Positions 1 through 5,625 of a stretch of 5,739 bases of DNA are shown here, one piece after another (positions within the stretch are counted from its first letter, which is position 1; the number at the start of each line of letters is the position of its first letter). The notes beneath the pieces are model-generated. The model saw only the letters and a program-made list of their open reading frames with translations, was not told the origin of the DNA and did not search any database. The position numbers and the translations under genes were made by a program. Origin of the DNA: Rhodanobacteraceae bacterium (GTDB lineage Bacteria; Pseudomonadota; Gammaproteobacteria; Xanthomonadales; SZUA-5); the NCBI GenBank assembly GCA_003233535.1, contig QIMA01000598.1:1-5739 (forward strand), read 5' to 3'.

Positions 1-263
1 TTCGCATGTAGCGTCAGCCATGCTTCCAGCGCGGCGTGGCTATCGAAGGGACCGGAACCCATGTAGGTCCACAGCCGACCCTCGGTGTCCGGCGAGTAGG
101 CATGCCAGAGTGACTGCGCATGCACGGCTGGGTCCAACTTCTCCAGGCGCGCGACCCGACCTTCCAATGCGGCACCGCTGGGTACCGGCCGCGGAATCCA
201 ATCGGGCATAGCGGGTCCGATCGGTTGGCCCAAGTCGTTGCTGCGCTGTTGCGTCGATGTCAT
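1..263 (-). CDS. GNAT family N-acetyltransferase, N-terminal part (cut by window edge)
   Basis: Reading the minus strand from the ATG at 263 gives an open frame of 87 codons that runs off the left edge: it begins MTSTQQRSNDLGQPIGPAMP and ends near GPFDSHAALEAWLTLHA. The pattern 'RPVPSG..LEGRVARLEKLDP..H...LW.AY...TEGRLWTYMGSGPF' is the characteristic N-terminus of RimJ/RimL-like (Acetyltransf_3) GNAT proteins, which move an acetyl group from acetyl-CoA to an amine. The acetyl-CoA-binding motif lies in the missing part, so the substrate cannot be inferred. A GGAG Shine-Dalgarno sequence sits 9 nt before the ATG and supports this start. It is on the same strand as the ABC operon but about 200 bp downstream of it, and is probably a separate transcription unit. 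Family assignment is from recalled sequence resemblance. Confidence 0.82.
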   Translation of the reverse strand, partial: MTSTQQRSNDLGQPIGPAMPDWIPRPVPSGAALEGRVARLEKLDPAVHAQSLWHAYSPDTEGRLWTYMGSGPFDSHAALEAWLTLHA

Positions 264-402
264 GACTTCAGTCTCCGGCATTGCCCATATCCAGACTAGC
301 GTTTGATCAACTGCGGTGTCGGGCAAATTTGAGGCATCTTTTGTGCAGATTGAGCGCGAAGCGAAATCGACCGATGTTGAGTGGGGCGCCCTAATGCGGA
401 CC

Positions 403-441
403 GTAGGCAAGGGCGCGTGAAGTTTATGAAATTCCGGGTTA
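403..441 (+). repeat. Decayed right end of the 158-bp repeat family
   Basis: The stretch 'gcaagggcgcgtg' (407-419) followed by 'ttatgaaattccgggtta' (424-441) resembles the right end of the intact element (gcgagggcgcgtg then gaaatatccgggcta, 4232-4259). Reverse-complemented, it also lines up with the left end of the family (tagcccggatatttcatgaac). It keeps about 9 bases (aagtttatg) next to the terminus that the copy at 4102-4259 lacks. No convincing interior or left end can be followed further to the left, so this is a relic. It ends 29 bp before the stop codon of the ABC permease gene. The rest of 264-470 holds nothing else I can identify; I see no clear terminator after the permease gene. 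Confidence 0.6.
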
Positions 442-470
442 GGCTGCCGGCCTCGACCTGAGCCCCGCGC

Positions 471-1232
471 CTAACGCTTCAACCGATAGCCACTAACGAT
501 CATCCACCGTGCGGTGAGCAAGCAGACCAGCAGGAAGAGGAAGATCATCACGACGCTGATACCCACGTGCACATCAGCGATGCCGTAGAAACTCCAGCGG
601 AAGCCGCTGATTAAGTACAACACCGGATTGAGCAGGGTCAATTTCTGCCACAGCGGCGGCAGCATATCGATCGAGTAGAAGGCGCCACCGAGAAAGGTCA
701 ACGGGGTGATCAGCAACAGCGGGACGGTCTGCAATCGCTCCCAGGTTTCCGCCCACAGACCGATCAAAAATCCGAACAGCGAGAAGCTCACTGCAGTCAG
801 AAATAGAAAGCACAGCATCCACAGCGGATGCTGGATTTCATAGGGCACGAACAGTCGCGCTGTGGCCAGTATCAAACAACCCAGCAGCATCGACTTGGTG
901 GTCGCTGCGCCAACGTAGCCAAGCAGCAATTCGCGCCAGGACAGCGGTGCCGAGAGGATCTCGAAAACGGTGCCAGACCATTTTGGGAAATAGATGCCGA
1001 ACGAGGCATTGCCGATGCTCTCGTTGAGGATCGACAGCATCATCAGGCCAGGGATGATGAATGCCCCGTAGCTCACTCCACCGACGTCGCCCATGCGCGA
1101 ACCGATCGCCGTGCCAAAGACGATGAAATACAGCGAGGTAGAGAGCACCGGTGCGGCCAGAGACTGACCCAAGGTGCGCAGCCAGCGCGCCATCTCGAAC
1201 TGGTAGATTGCCTTGACGCCGTACCAGTTCAT
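471..1232 (-). CDS. yadH: ABC-2 type exporter permease, YadH-like
   Basis: A 253-residue inner-membrane protein, the normal length for an ABC-2 permease. About six membrane helices can be read, at roughly residues 22-42, 57-75, 103-127, 136-160, 168-187 and 223-243. The block [17 protein letters not shown] followed by [12 protein letters not shown] (about 177-212) is the conserved ABC-2 C-terminal signature, and [17 protein letters not shown] near the N-terminus closely resembles E. coli YadH as I recall it. It should form the membrane channel of an exporter driven by the ATPase encoded just upstream; the substrate is unknown. Its ATG overlaps the ATPase stop in an ATGA, indicating translational coupling, and a GAGG ribosome-binding sequence lies 8 nt before the start. 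The related drug, polysaccharide and NodJ-type ABC-2 permeases are alternatives, but the partner ATPase also looks YadG-like. The symbol is given at family level. Confidence 0.9.
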   Translation of the reverse strand: MNWYGVKAIYQFEMARWLRTLGQSLAAPVLSTSLYFIVFGTAIGSRMGDVGGVSYGAFIIPGLMMLSILNESIGNASFGIYFPKWSGTVFEILSAPLSWRELLLGYVGAATTKSMLLGCLILATARLFVPYEIQHPLWMLCFLFLTAVSFSLFGFLIGLWAETWERLQTVPLLLITPLTFLGGAFYSIDMLPPLWQKLTLLNPVLYLISGFRWSFYGIADVHVGISVVMIFLFLLVCLLTARWMIVSGYRLKR

Positions 1233-2173
1233 CGCTGGTTCCTCACGATATTGACGAAAATATCTTCGAGTGACGATTCGCTGGATTTCAAATCGTGAAA
1301 GCTGATTCTCTGTGTAGCCAAGCGATTGAGCAGTTCAGCGACGCCGGTGCTTTCGCCTTGTGCGTTGAAGGTGTAAACCAACGTCTTGCCCTCATTACTG
1401 AGCTCTAGCGGTAGATCGGTCAGCTCGGCTGGAATCTGCTGCATGGCCTCGTTTAGCTGCAGGGCAAGCTGACGTTTGCCCAACTGACGCATCAGAGCCG
1501 CCTTTTCCTCCACCAAAATGATCTCGCCGTTCAAGATCACCCCGACTCGGTCGGCCATCTTTTCGGCTTCCTCAATGTAGTGGGTGGTGAGAATGATGGT
1601 CACGCCCGCCTCGCGCAGGCCGTGCACGACTTCCCACATGTCGTGGCGTAGTTCCACATCGACCCCGGCCGTAGGCTCATCCAGAAACAGGATGGTGGGT
1701 TCGTGCGAGAGCGCCTTAGCGATCAGCACGCGGCGCTTCATGCCGCCTGACAGAGTTAGAATCTTTTCGTCTTTCTTGTCCCACAGACTCAAGCTACGCA
1801 GCACTTTTTCGATGTGCGCTGGATTGGCTGGCTTACCGAACAGCCCGCGGCTAAAGCGGGTGGTTGCCCAGACGGTCTCGAAGGCATCGGTATTGAGCTC
1901 CTGCGGCACCAAGCCGATCCGCATCCGAGCTTGGCGGAATTGGTCGACGGTGTCGTAACCGTCGGCAGTCACTGAGCCAGCACTGGCGTTGACGATGCCG
2001 CAGACGATGTTGATCAGAGTGGTTTTGCCGGCACCGTTGGGCCCTAGCAGGGCGAAGATCTCGCCGCGACGGATCTCCAAATCGATGCTTTTCAGCGCTA
2101 CGAAGCCGTTCGCGTAGCGCTTGTTTAGCCCCTTGATCGCAACGATAGAATCGGCTGCAGTCGTCTCCGACAT
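1229..2173 (-). CDS. yadG: ABC-2 type exporter ATP-binding subunit, YadG-like
   Basis: A 314-residue cytoplasmic ATPase with every expected nucleotide-binding motif: an aromatic A-loop residue Y20, Walker A GPNGAGKT (44-51), Q-loop Q91 in LVPQE, signature LSGGMKRR (141-148), Walker B ILFLDEP (161-167), D-loop AGVD (169-172) and H-loop H198 in TTHYIEEAE. Residues after about 210 form the C-terminal extension common to ABC-2 exporter ATPases, ending in [10 protein letters not shown]. Two copies would hydrolyse ATP to drive the permease encoded next. LSGGMKRR, the 'PTAGVD.ELR..MW' stretch and the ABC-2 partner match E. coli YadG as I recall it. It is the first gene of a two-gene operon. The ATG at 2173 is preceded by AAGG with 8 nt spacing, and the residues before the A-loop leave no reason to choose a later start. 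The transported substrate is not inferable. Confidence 0.93.
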   Translation of the reverse strand: MSETTAADSIVAIKGLNKRYANGFVALKSIDLEIRRGEIFALLGPNGAGKTTLINIVCGIVNASAGSVTADGYDTVDQFRQARMRIGLVPQELNTDAFETVWATTRFSRGLFGKPANPAHIEKVLRSLSLWDKKDEKILTLSGGMKRRVLIAKALSHEPTILFLDEPTAGVDVELRHDMWEVVHGLREAGVTIILTTHYIEEAEKMADRVGVILNGEIILVEEKAALMRQLGKRQLALQLNEAMQQIPAELTDLPLELSNEGKTLVYTFNAQGESTGVAELLNRLATQRISFHDLKSSESSLEDIFVNIVRNQR

Positions 2174-2242
2174 GTCGCTTACCTTGTGCTCTAGGCGGTC
2201 AGCAAGTCTACCGGCGCGAGCGTGAATTAGCTGCGTTGGCGC

Positions 2243-2264
2243 GAGGTGCGGGGTGCGGGGTGCG
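2243..2264. repeat. G-rich heptamer tandem repeat, three units
   Basis: Three consecutive 7-bp units are visible: gaggtgc, ggggtgc, ggggtgc, followed by gag. They lie about 70 bp upstream of the ATPase start. The run has four or more G-tracts on the plus strand, but most are short. Similar short runs occur between genes in several GC-rich gammaproteobacteria. I see no coding role. Confidence 0.6.
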
Positions 2265-2398
2265 AGTCAAACTGATGTGGGATGCAACGCTGCCCACATT
2301 GGTCACGCTTAGAAGGGCTGAGGGCTGAGAAGAGCGGCCGTCGGTTTGGCTCCGGCGCTTGCACTCGTTTTGCTTGGAAGCGCCATGAACCCGGACCC

Positions 2399-2501
2399 TA
2401 GTCGAGTAGTTCGGATCATCACTGATCGTCACCCTCACAAAACCGGACGTGCGGCTTTCCCGCATCCGGCTCTTCTGAGCAGCTAACCCGGTGAAACCGG
2501 G
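2399..2501 (-). mobile_element. Possible group II intron relic (RNA hairpin segment only)
   Basis: On the minus strand, 2471-2441 reads AGCCGGA-TGCGG-GAAAG-CCGCA-CG-TCCGGTT. This is a 12-bp two-part stem with a 5-nt loop and a 2-nt bulge, and one outer pair is G-U only when the minus strand is the RNA. It is followed by GTGAGGG and then CTACTCGACTAGGG (2411-2398 approximately). The pattern 'GAGCCGGATGCGG...CCGCACGTCCGGTT...GAGGG...CTACTCGAC' is one I associate with the RNA parts of bacterial group II introns flanking the reverse-transcriptase gene. No reverse transcriptase, domain V or exon junction is visible, so at most this is a decayed fragment. A second small stem, cccgg/ccggg at 2487-2501, lies beside it. 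The assignment rests on recalled motif similarity. Confidence 0.42.
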
Positions 2502-2547
2502 AGCCAATCATCGGGGTGAGTGATGCGTTGCCGAGCCTTCAGCACGG

Positions 2548-2567
2548 AAACCGAAGCAGCTCGGTTT
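2548..2567. repeat. Perfect 7-bp inverted repeat upstream of the TfoX-domain gene
   Basis: The arms aaaccga (2548-2554) and tcggttt (2561-2567) are perfect complements around a 6-nt spacer, agcagc. It lies 58 bp upstream of the plus-strand start at 2626. The position fits an operator or a 5' leader hairpin. A terminator is less likely because neither flanking gene ends here and no long T-run follows on either strand. Confidence 0.4.
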
Positions 2568-2625
2568 GGGCACACAGCGTCGCTCGCGTTAAGCTGCATG
2601 CATTCCCCGGCGATGGTCAAGCGAA

Positions 2626-3042
2626 ATGGCGGCATCTGAAAAAATTCGCAATATAGGTCCTCGGTCGGCAGCGTGGCTGCGCCAAGTTGGCATACGCAAC
2701 ATCGATGATTTGCGCGAAATGGGCTGTATCGAAGTCTACGCGCGCGTGGTCAAGGCGGGCTTTAAGCCCAGCCTCAATTTGCTCTATGCCATGGCCGGCG
2801 CCGAGGACGAATGCCACTGGACGGCGCTCAGTGATGAACGCAAGGCCGTATTGGTGCAGGTCTCTGAAGACATTCAGAGCGCAGCGAAGGCGCGGCGCAA
2901 GGCATTGGCGATGGGCCGCGACCCGCGGCAGACTGTCGCCGCAGTTTACAGCACCGAGCCGGAAAGCAGCGAGCCCGAAAGCACTGAATCCGCAAGCACC
3001 GACGCCAGCACCGAGGGCACTGACGACGGCAAGGCCCAATAG
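2626..3042 (+). CDS. TfoX C-terminal-domain protein with acidic Ser/Glu/Thr tail
   Basis: A 138-residue protein. Residues about 5-85 (KIRNIGPRSAAWLRQVGIRNIDDLR, then GFKPSLNLLYAMAGA...HW..L) match the C-terminal domain of TfoX/Sxy proteins, which holds a helix-hairpin-helix-like 'IGP.SA.WL..VGI' start. In Sxy/TfoX the full protein helps switch on competence genes with CRP; stand-alone C-terminal-domain proteins like this one are common in Xanthomonadales-type genomes and their role is unclear. The TfoX N-terminal domain is absent, not truncated here: the only stop-free ATG start is at 2626, and the frame is closed at 2590. No good Shine-Dalgarno sequence precedes it. Residues 86-107 are basic (KARRKALAMGRDPRQ) and 108-138 are a low-complexity STEPESSEPESTES-type tail. 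It faces the pilin-accessory gene, with 15 bp between the stop codons. Confidence 0.85.
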   Translation: MAASEKIRNIGPRSAAWLRQVGIRNIDDLREMGCIEVYARVVKAGFKPSLNLLYAMAGAEDECHWTALSDERKAVLVQVSEDIQSAAKARRKALAMGRDPRQTVAAVYSTEPESSEPESTESASTDASTEGTDDGKAQ

Positions 3043-3057
3043 CCTCGGCGCTGCCGG

Positions 3058-3948
3058 TTAGCCGCCGCTCTCCGAATCGGGCTGCAGCAGAGCTGCCGAG
3101 TCGACCTCGGTGGCATCGTCTTGCTCGCTTCCTACCGCACTAGGCGGGTTTGTATTCGTTTCGTCGAGCGCCTTGTTGGCCCGCTGCTTGATCATCTCGC
3201 CCTGAATCGTCGCCCACGGGTCGAAGTCCAAGTAGGCCACCGGGCTAGCATCACTCTTATCGATCACGATCGTCATTTCTACCAGTTTGGTATGTAGCGG
3301 CAAGAATCCGATCTGATCCGCACCGTGCTCTTGTTCCAATTGGATTAGTTGCTCATCAATTTTTGGATCGAGCCCCTTGATCAGCGACAAAGGCCAACTG
3401 CGCCCGACTATCTCGTCCGTATGCTGGTCGTGCGGCCGGTAATACTTGGGGAAGTAATCAATGTCCTTGCCGGCCATGGCTGAATCAACGATCAACATCT
3501 GCTCGGCGTTGTCGGTAGGCATCTGCGCGTAGACAAATCGCGGCCCGATCCAACTGATCGATCGATATTCTGGCAAGGTCGCTGCCTGCAAGTCTGCTTC
3601 CTCAATTCCGCTGGCAGGTACTACGCTGTATCGATCTACGGCGAAAGCGATAAACGCCGGTCTGGACACGGTCATCGTGTGCAGCCCGTAAGCCAGGAAC
3701 CCAGCCTGAATCAACCCGATTACCGCCAAATCAAACTTGATCGACTTCTTCTTGGTATCGAAAACCAACAGCGTAAGCAATGGTCCGGCAATGATGTCAA
3801 TGCCAATGATTAGCAACACCAACTTTTCGCCGCCCGTCGCCCGAAACAGCGGCCCCGGATACCAAACGAAAAACAACAACATCAAGACAGCGACACCAAC
3901 CAGCGCGCTGAGCAAAAAGTGAATTCCTGAAGCTCTCCAACGACTCAT
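3058..3948 (-). CDS. Type IV pilin accessory protein, TfpX/TfpZ family
   Basis: A 296-residue membrane protein starting MSRWRASGIH. Three membrane helices lie near the N-terminus (about 10-30, 42-63 and 73-92). DTKKKSIK between helices 2 and 3 marks the cytoplasmic side, so the large C-terminal part (about 93-296) should be periplasmic. The features 'S.WRASGIH', 'FFVWYPGP.F.ATGGEKL', 'GPLLTLLVFD', 'KKSIKFDLAVI...QAGFLAYGLH' and 'GKDIDYFPKYYRP' are those I know from TfpX/TfpZ accessory proteins, which assist assembly or modification of specific type IV pilins in Pseudomonas and Xanthomonadales. Such genes usually sit beside their pilin gene; none is visible here. The last 40 or so residues are acidic and low-complexity. 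GGGGG lies 7 nt before the ATG and supports the start. No clear terminator separates it from the convergent TfoX-domain gene. Confidence 0.85.
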   Translation of the reverse strand: MSRWRASGIHFLLSALVGVAVLMLLFFVWYPGPLFRATGGEKLVLLIIGIDIIAGPLLTLLVFDTKKKSIKFDLAVIGLIQAGFLAYGLHTMTVSRPAFIAFAVDRYSVVPASGIEEADLQAATLPEYRSISWIGPRFVYAQMPTDNAEQMLIVDSAMAGKDIDYFPKYYRPHDQHTDEIVGRSWPLSLIKGLDPKIDEQLIQLEQEHGADQIGFLPLHTKLVEMTIVIDKSDASPVAYLDFDPWATIQGEMIKQRANKALDETNTNPPSAVGSEQDDATEVDSAALLQPDSESGG

Positions 3949-3978
3949 TGTTTCCCCCTTTTTCTACTAACTCCCGAT

Positions 3979-3999
3979 TGCGCGCCGGATACGCGCGCA
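3979..3999 (-). promoter_or_regulatory. GC-rich hairpin in the leader of the pilin-accessory gene
   Basis: On the minus strand, TGCGCGC and GCGCGCA are perfect 7-bp arms around a 7-nt loop, GTATCCG. It lies 30 nt upstream of the ATG at 3948 and about 20 nt before the GGGGG ribosome-binding sequence. No T-run follows, so it is not an intrinsic terminator. It could influence translation or be an operator. Base composition in this GC-rich genome makes such a stem possible by chance. The rest of 3949-4101 shows nothing I can name. Confidence 0.35.
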
Positions 4000-4101
4000 G
4001 CAAGCACCACCTGGGCATCTTGTGCGAAATTCAAGCACGTCTGCTCAAAGTCTGCCACGGTCGGCGGTCTTCATGCCAAAACCGCGCCTGTAAAGGAAAC
4101 C

Positions 4102-4259
4102 TAGCCCGGATATTTCATAAACTCGCGCGATGATCGCGCAGGACATTGGTTGTCCAGTGGTTTTTCCGCAGGAGCGGTGTAGTGGTTCATACACCCGACG
4201 GAGGAAAAATCGCTGGGCGATCAAGGGCCTAGCGAGGGCGCGTGGAAATATCCGGGCTA
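4102..4259 (+). repeat. 158-bp MITE-like element with 15-bp terminal inverted repeats (copy A)
   Basis: The left end tagcccggatatttc (4102-4116) and right end gaaatatccgggcta (4245-4259) are perfect 15-bp inverted repeats. Inside are three hairpins in series: gcgcgat/atcgcgc (4125-4139), ggaca/tgtcc (4141-4155), and a long one closed by tttttcc/ggaaaaa (4161-4167 with 4203-4209) and topped by ggtgta/tacacc (4176-4181 with 4190-4195). At 158 bp it cannot encode a transposase. The first 114 bases recur at 5626-5739 with 7 mismatches and no gaps. The ends begin and finish with TA, which would fit a TA-targeting parent such as IS630/Tc1 elements, but a TA target duplication cannot be proved from one site. 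The parent transposase is not in the window. The right end overlaps the stop codon of the dehydrogenase gene. Confidence 0.85.
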
Positions 4260-5447
4260 ACTCAATAAGCGCGCCAGTGAGGTCATGTGAATCTCATCGG
4301 GACCATCGGCGATGCGCTGCGCCCGGGCCACCGCGTAGGCATTGGCTAAGAAGCTGTCTTGACTCAGTCCCAGACCGCCATGCACCTGAATTGCTCGGTC
4401 AATGACGCTGCAGGCCATTTGTGGGACGACGATTTTAACCATCGCCAAGTGTTCTCGGGCTAACCGGCTACCGCGGCGATCCAGCATCGACGCGGTCGCG
4501 TGTGTGAGTAGCCGTGCCTGCTCCAACTCACAGCGAGAGCGGGCGATTGCTTGGTGGGTCATGCCGTGCTGGCCGATAGCTCGGCCGAAGGCGACCCGGT
4601 CAGCTGCGCGCTTGAGCATGGCTTCAAAGGCACGCTGCGCCAAACCGATCAAAGCCATAGCTTGGTGCACGCGGCCCGAGCCCAAGCGGCTTTGCGCCAC
4701 TTCAAAAGCCTTCCCCGGCGCTGCCAGCACACTGTCTTCGGGCAGCCAGACCTGATCAAACTCGACTTCGCCGTGGCCAAAGGGGGCAGCGTCGTAGCCA
4801 AATGTCTGCAGTGCCCTAGTGACCTTTACACCATGGGTTTGTTGCGGAACCAACAGCATGCTGTAGCGCTGGTGCAGCGGTGCCTCGGGATGGCTAAGAG
4901 CCATCACCAACAAGACCGAGCAGCGAGGGTCACAGGCGCCACTCACCCACCACTTGCGGCCGTGCAGGATGTAGCCCTCATCACGCTTAGACAGTGTGCT
5001 CATCAGGTTGCTTGGATCGCTAGAAGCGACTCCAGGCTCTGCCAGCGCTATGGCCGAACGAATCTCGCCATTGAGCAGCGGCTGCAGCCAACGTTCGCGC
5101 TGCTCGTCGCTGGCATGCAGGACCAGAGCCTCCATGTTTCCGCTGTCCGGTGCGCTGCAGTTGAATACCTCGGCAGCGAAAACGCAGCGACCCATGATTT
5201 CAGCCAAGTGCGCGAAGTCCAGGTGGCACAAGCCGGCGCCGTAGCGAGCGTCGGGCAGGAACAGATTCCACAGACCTAGTGCACGAGCTTTAGACTTGAG
5301 CTCTTCCAAGAACGTCGGGATAGTCCAACGCTTGTCGGGATCAGCCAAATGCTCGGCGAACTGAGCCTCGGCAGGGTAGATCTCCTGGTCCATGAATTCC
5401 TGCAGCCTTGCCTGCAGTTCGCGACCCCGCGCAGTAACTTCGAACAC
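4257..5447 (-). CDS. Acyl-CoA dehydrogenase, ACAD10/11-like, C-terminus shortened by repeat
   Basis: A 396-residue flavoprotein expected to oxidise an acyl-CoA to its enoyl-CoA, passing electrons to an electron-transfer flavoprotein. The order of motifs is that of acyl-CoA dehydrogenases: N-terminal helical region (1-130), 'AIALAEPGVASSDPSNL' (about 132-148) and 'GRKWWVSGACDPRC' of the flavin-binding middle domain, then a helical C-terminal domain with RVAFGRAIGQHG, IQVHGGLGLSQD and RIADGPDEIH. 'KWWVSGA...C', 'FGYDAAPFGHGEVEF' and 'ADGPDEIH' point to the ACAD10/11 subfamily rather than the classical short- or medium-chain enzymes. The start is GTG at 5447, with GGGAG 6 nt upstream. The protein ends DGPDEIHMTSLARLLS, several residues sooner than homologues I recall (typically continuing ...IARLELRK). 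Its TAG stop is the first three bases of the repeat terminus read on this strand. Probably still active, since the conserved core is complete. Confidence 0.9.
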   Translation of the reverse strand: MFEVTARGRELQARLQEFMDQEIYPAEAQFAEHLADPDKRWTIPTFLEELKSKARALGLWNLFLPDARYGAGLCHLDFAHLAEIMGRCVFAAEVFNCSAPDSGNMEALVLHASDEQRERWLQPLLNGEIRSAIALAEPGVASSDPSNLMSTLSKRDEGYILHGRKWWVSGACDPRCSVLLVMALSHPEAPLHQRYSMLLVPQQTHGVKVTRALQTFGYDAAPFGHGEVEFDQVWLPEDSVLAAPGKAFEVAQSRLGSGRVHQAMALIGLAQRAFEAMLKRAADRVAFGRAIGQHGMTHQAIARSRCELEQARLLTHATASMLDRRGSRLAREHLAMVKIVVPQMACSVIDRAIQVHGGLGLSQDSFLANAYAVARAQRIADGPDEIHMTSLARLLS

Positions 5448-5582
5448 CCGATACTCCCGGCTAGCTGCCGATCACTCATCCGACAGGCAGGATAGCGGCA
5501 ATCTCGTCAGCGGCACTGAACACAACACTCGGTGTGCACTTTTTCCCAATTGGAAAGGCAAAATCGCAACAATCGCCTCACC

Positions 5583-5625
5583 TAGCCCGGGATTTCATGA
5601 ACTCGCGCGATGCTCGCGCAGGACA
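5583..5625 (+). repeat. 43-bp left-end fragment of the repeat family (copy C)
   Basis: It starts tagcccgggatttcatgaac and runs through gcgcgatgctcgcgc to aggaca, matching the first 43 bases of copies A and B with a few substitutions. It then stops exactly where copy B begins. It keeps the first hairpin with 6-bp arms (gcgcga/tcgcgc). It is either a copy interrupted by insertion of copy B or a partial tandem duplication. The gap between it and the dehydrogenase start (5448-5582) holds no gene; it contains a small palindrome, ccaattgg (5546-5553), and no promoter I can defend. Confidence 0.8.

Larger units (their letters stand above)
2174..2625. other. Divergent 452-bp spacer between ABC operon and TfoX-domain gene
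   Basis: No convincing gene lies here. Open frames across it are short and their peptides look like translated non-coding sequence; for example the minus-strand peptide RMRESRTSGFVRV is what the hairpin segment at 2441-2471 gives when translated. The spacer holds a G-rich heptamer run (2243-2264), an 'agggctgagggctgag' duplication (2315-2330), an intron-like hairpin region (2399-2501) and an inverted repeat (2548-2567). Promoters for both flanking genes should lie within it, but I could not pick out convincing -35/-10 pairs. Confidence 0.6.

Noticed and set aside
441..470. Possible terminator after the ABC permease (gccggc and ggcgcgggg stretches)
   Set aside because: The stem is short and no T-run follows on the minus strand.
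828..1298. Plus-strand open frame of 156 codons opposite the ABC permease
   Set aside because: It is the complement of the permease gene and its composition (many His, Gln, Arg) is typical of shadow frames.
2208..2507. Minus-strand open frame of 99 codons upstream of the ABC ATPase gene
   Set aside because: It spans the intron-like hairpin and the G-rich tandem run. Its peptide (RMRESRTSGFVRV... and [10 protein letters not shown]...) is what those non-coding structures give when translated. It has no recognisable domain.
2617..3039. Minus-strand open frame of 140 codons opposite the TfoX-domain gene
   Set aside because: The plus-strand frame carries the clear TfoX C-terminal domain; the minus frame has no recognisable feature.
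3043..3057. Bidirectional terminator between the convergent TfoX-domain and pilin-accessory genes
   Set aside because: Only 15 bp separate the stop codons, and I find neither a stable stem nor a T-run on either strand.
4130..4405. Plus-strand open frame of 91 codons starting inside the repeat
   Set aside because: It covers most of the non-coding repeat and then runs antisense to the dehydrogenase 3' end. No domain is visible and copy B does not keep an obviously related protein.
4551..5279. Plus-strand open frame of 242 codons opposite the acyl-CoA dehydrogenase
   Set aside because: It is antisense to a gene with a complete, well-conserved set of dehydrogenase motifs. Long antisense frames are expected in GC-rich coding DNA, and the peptide shows no domain.
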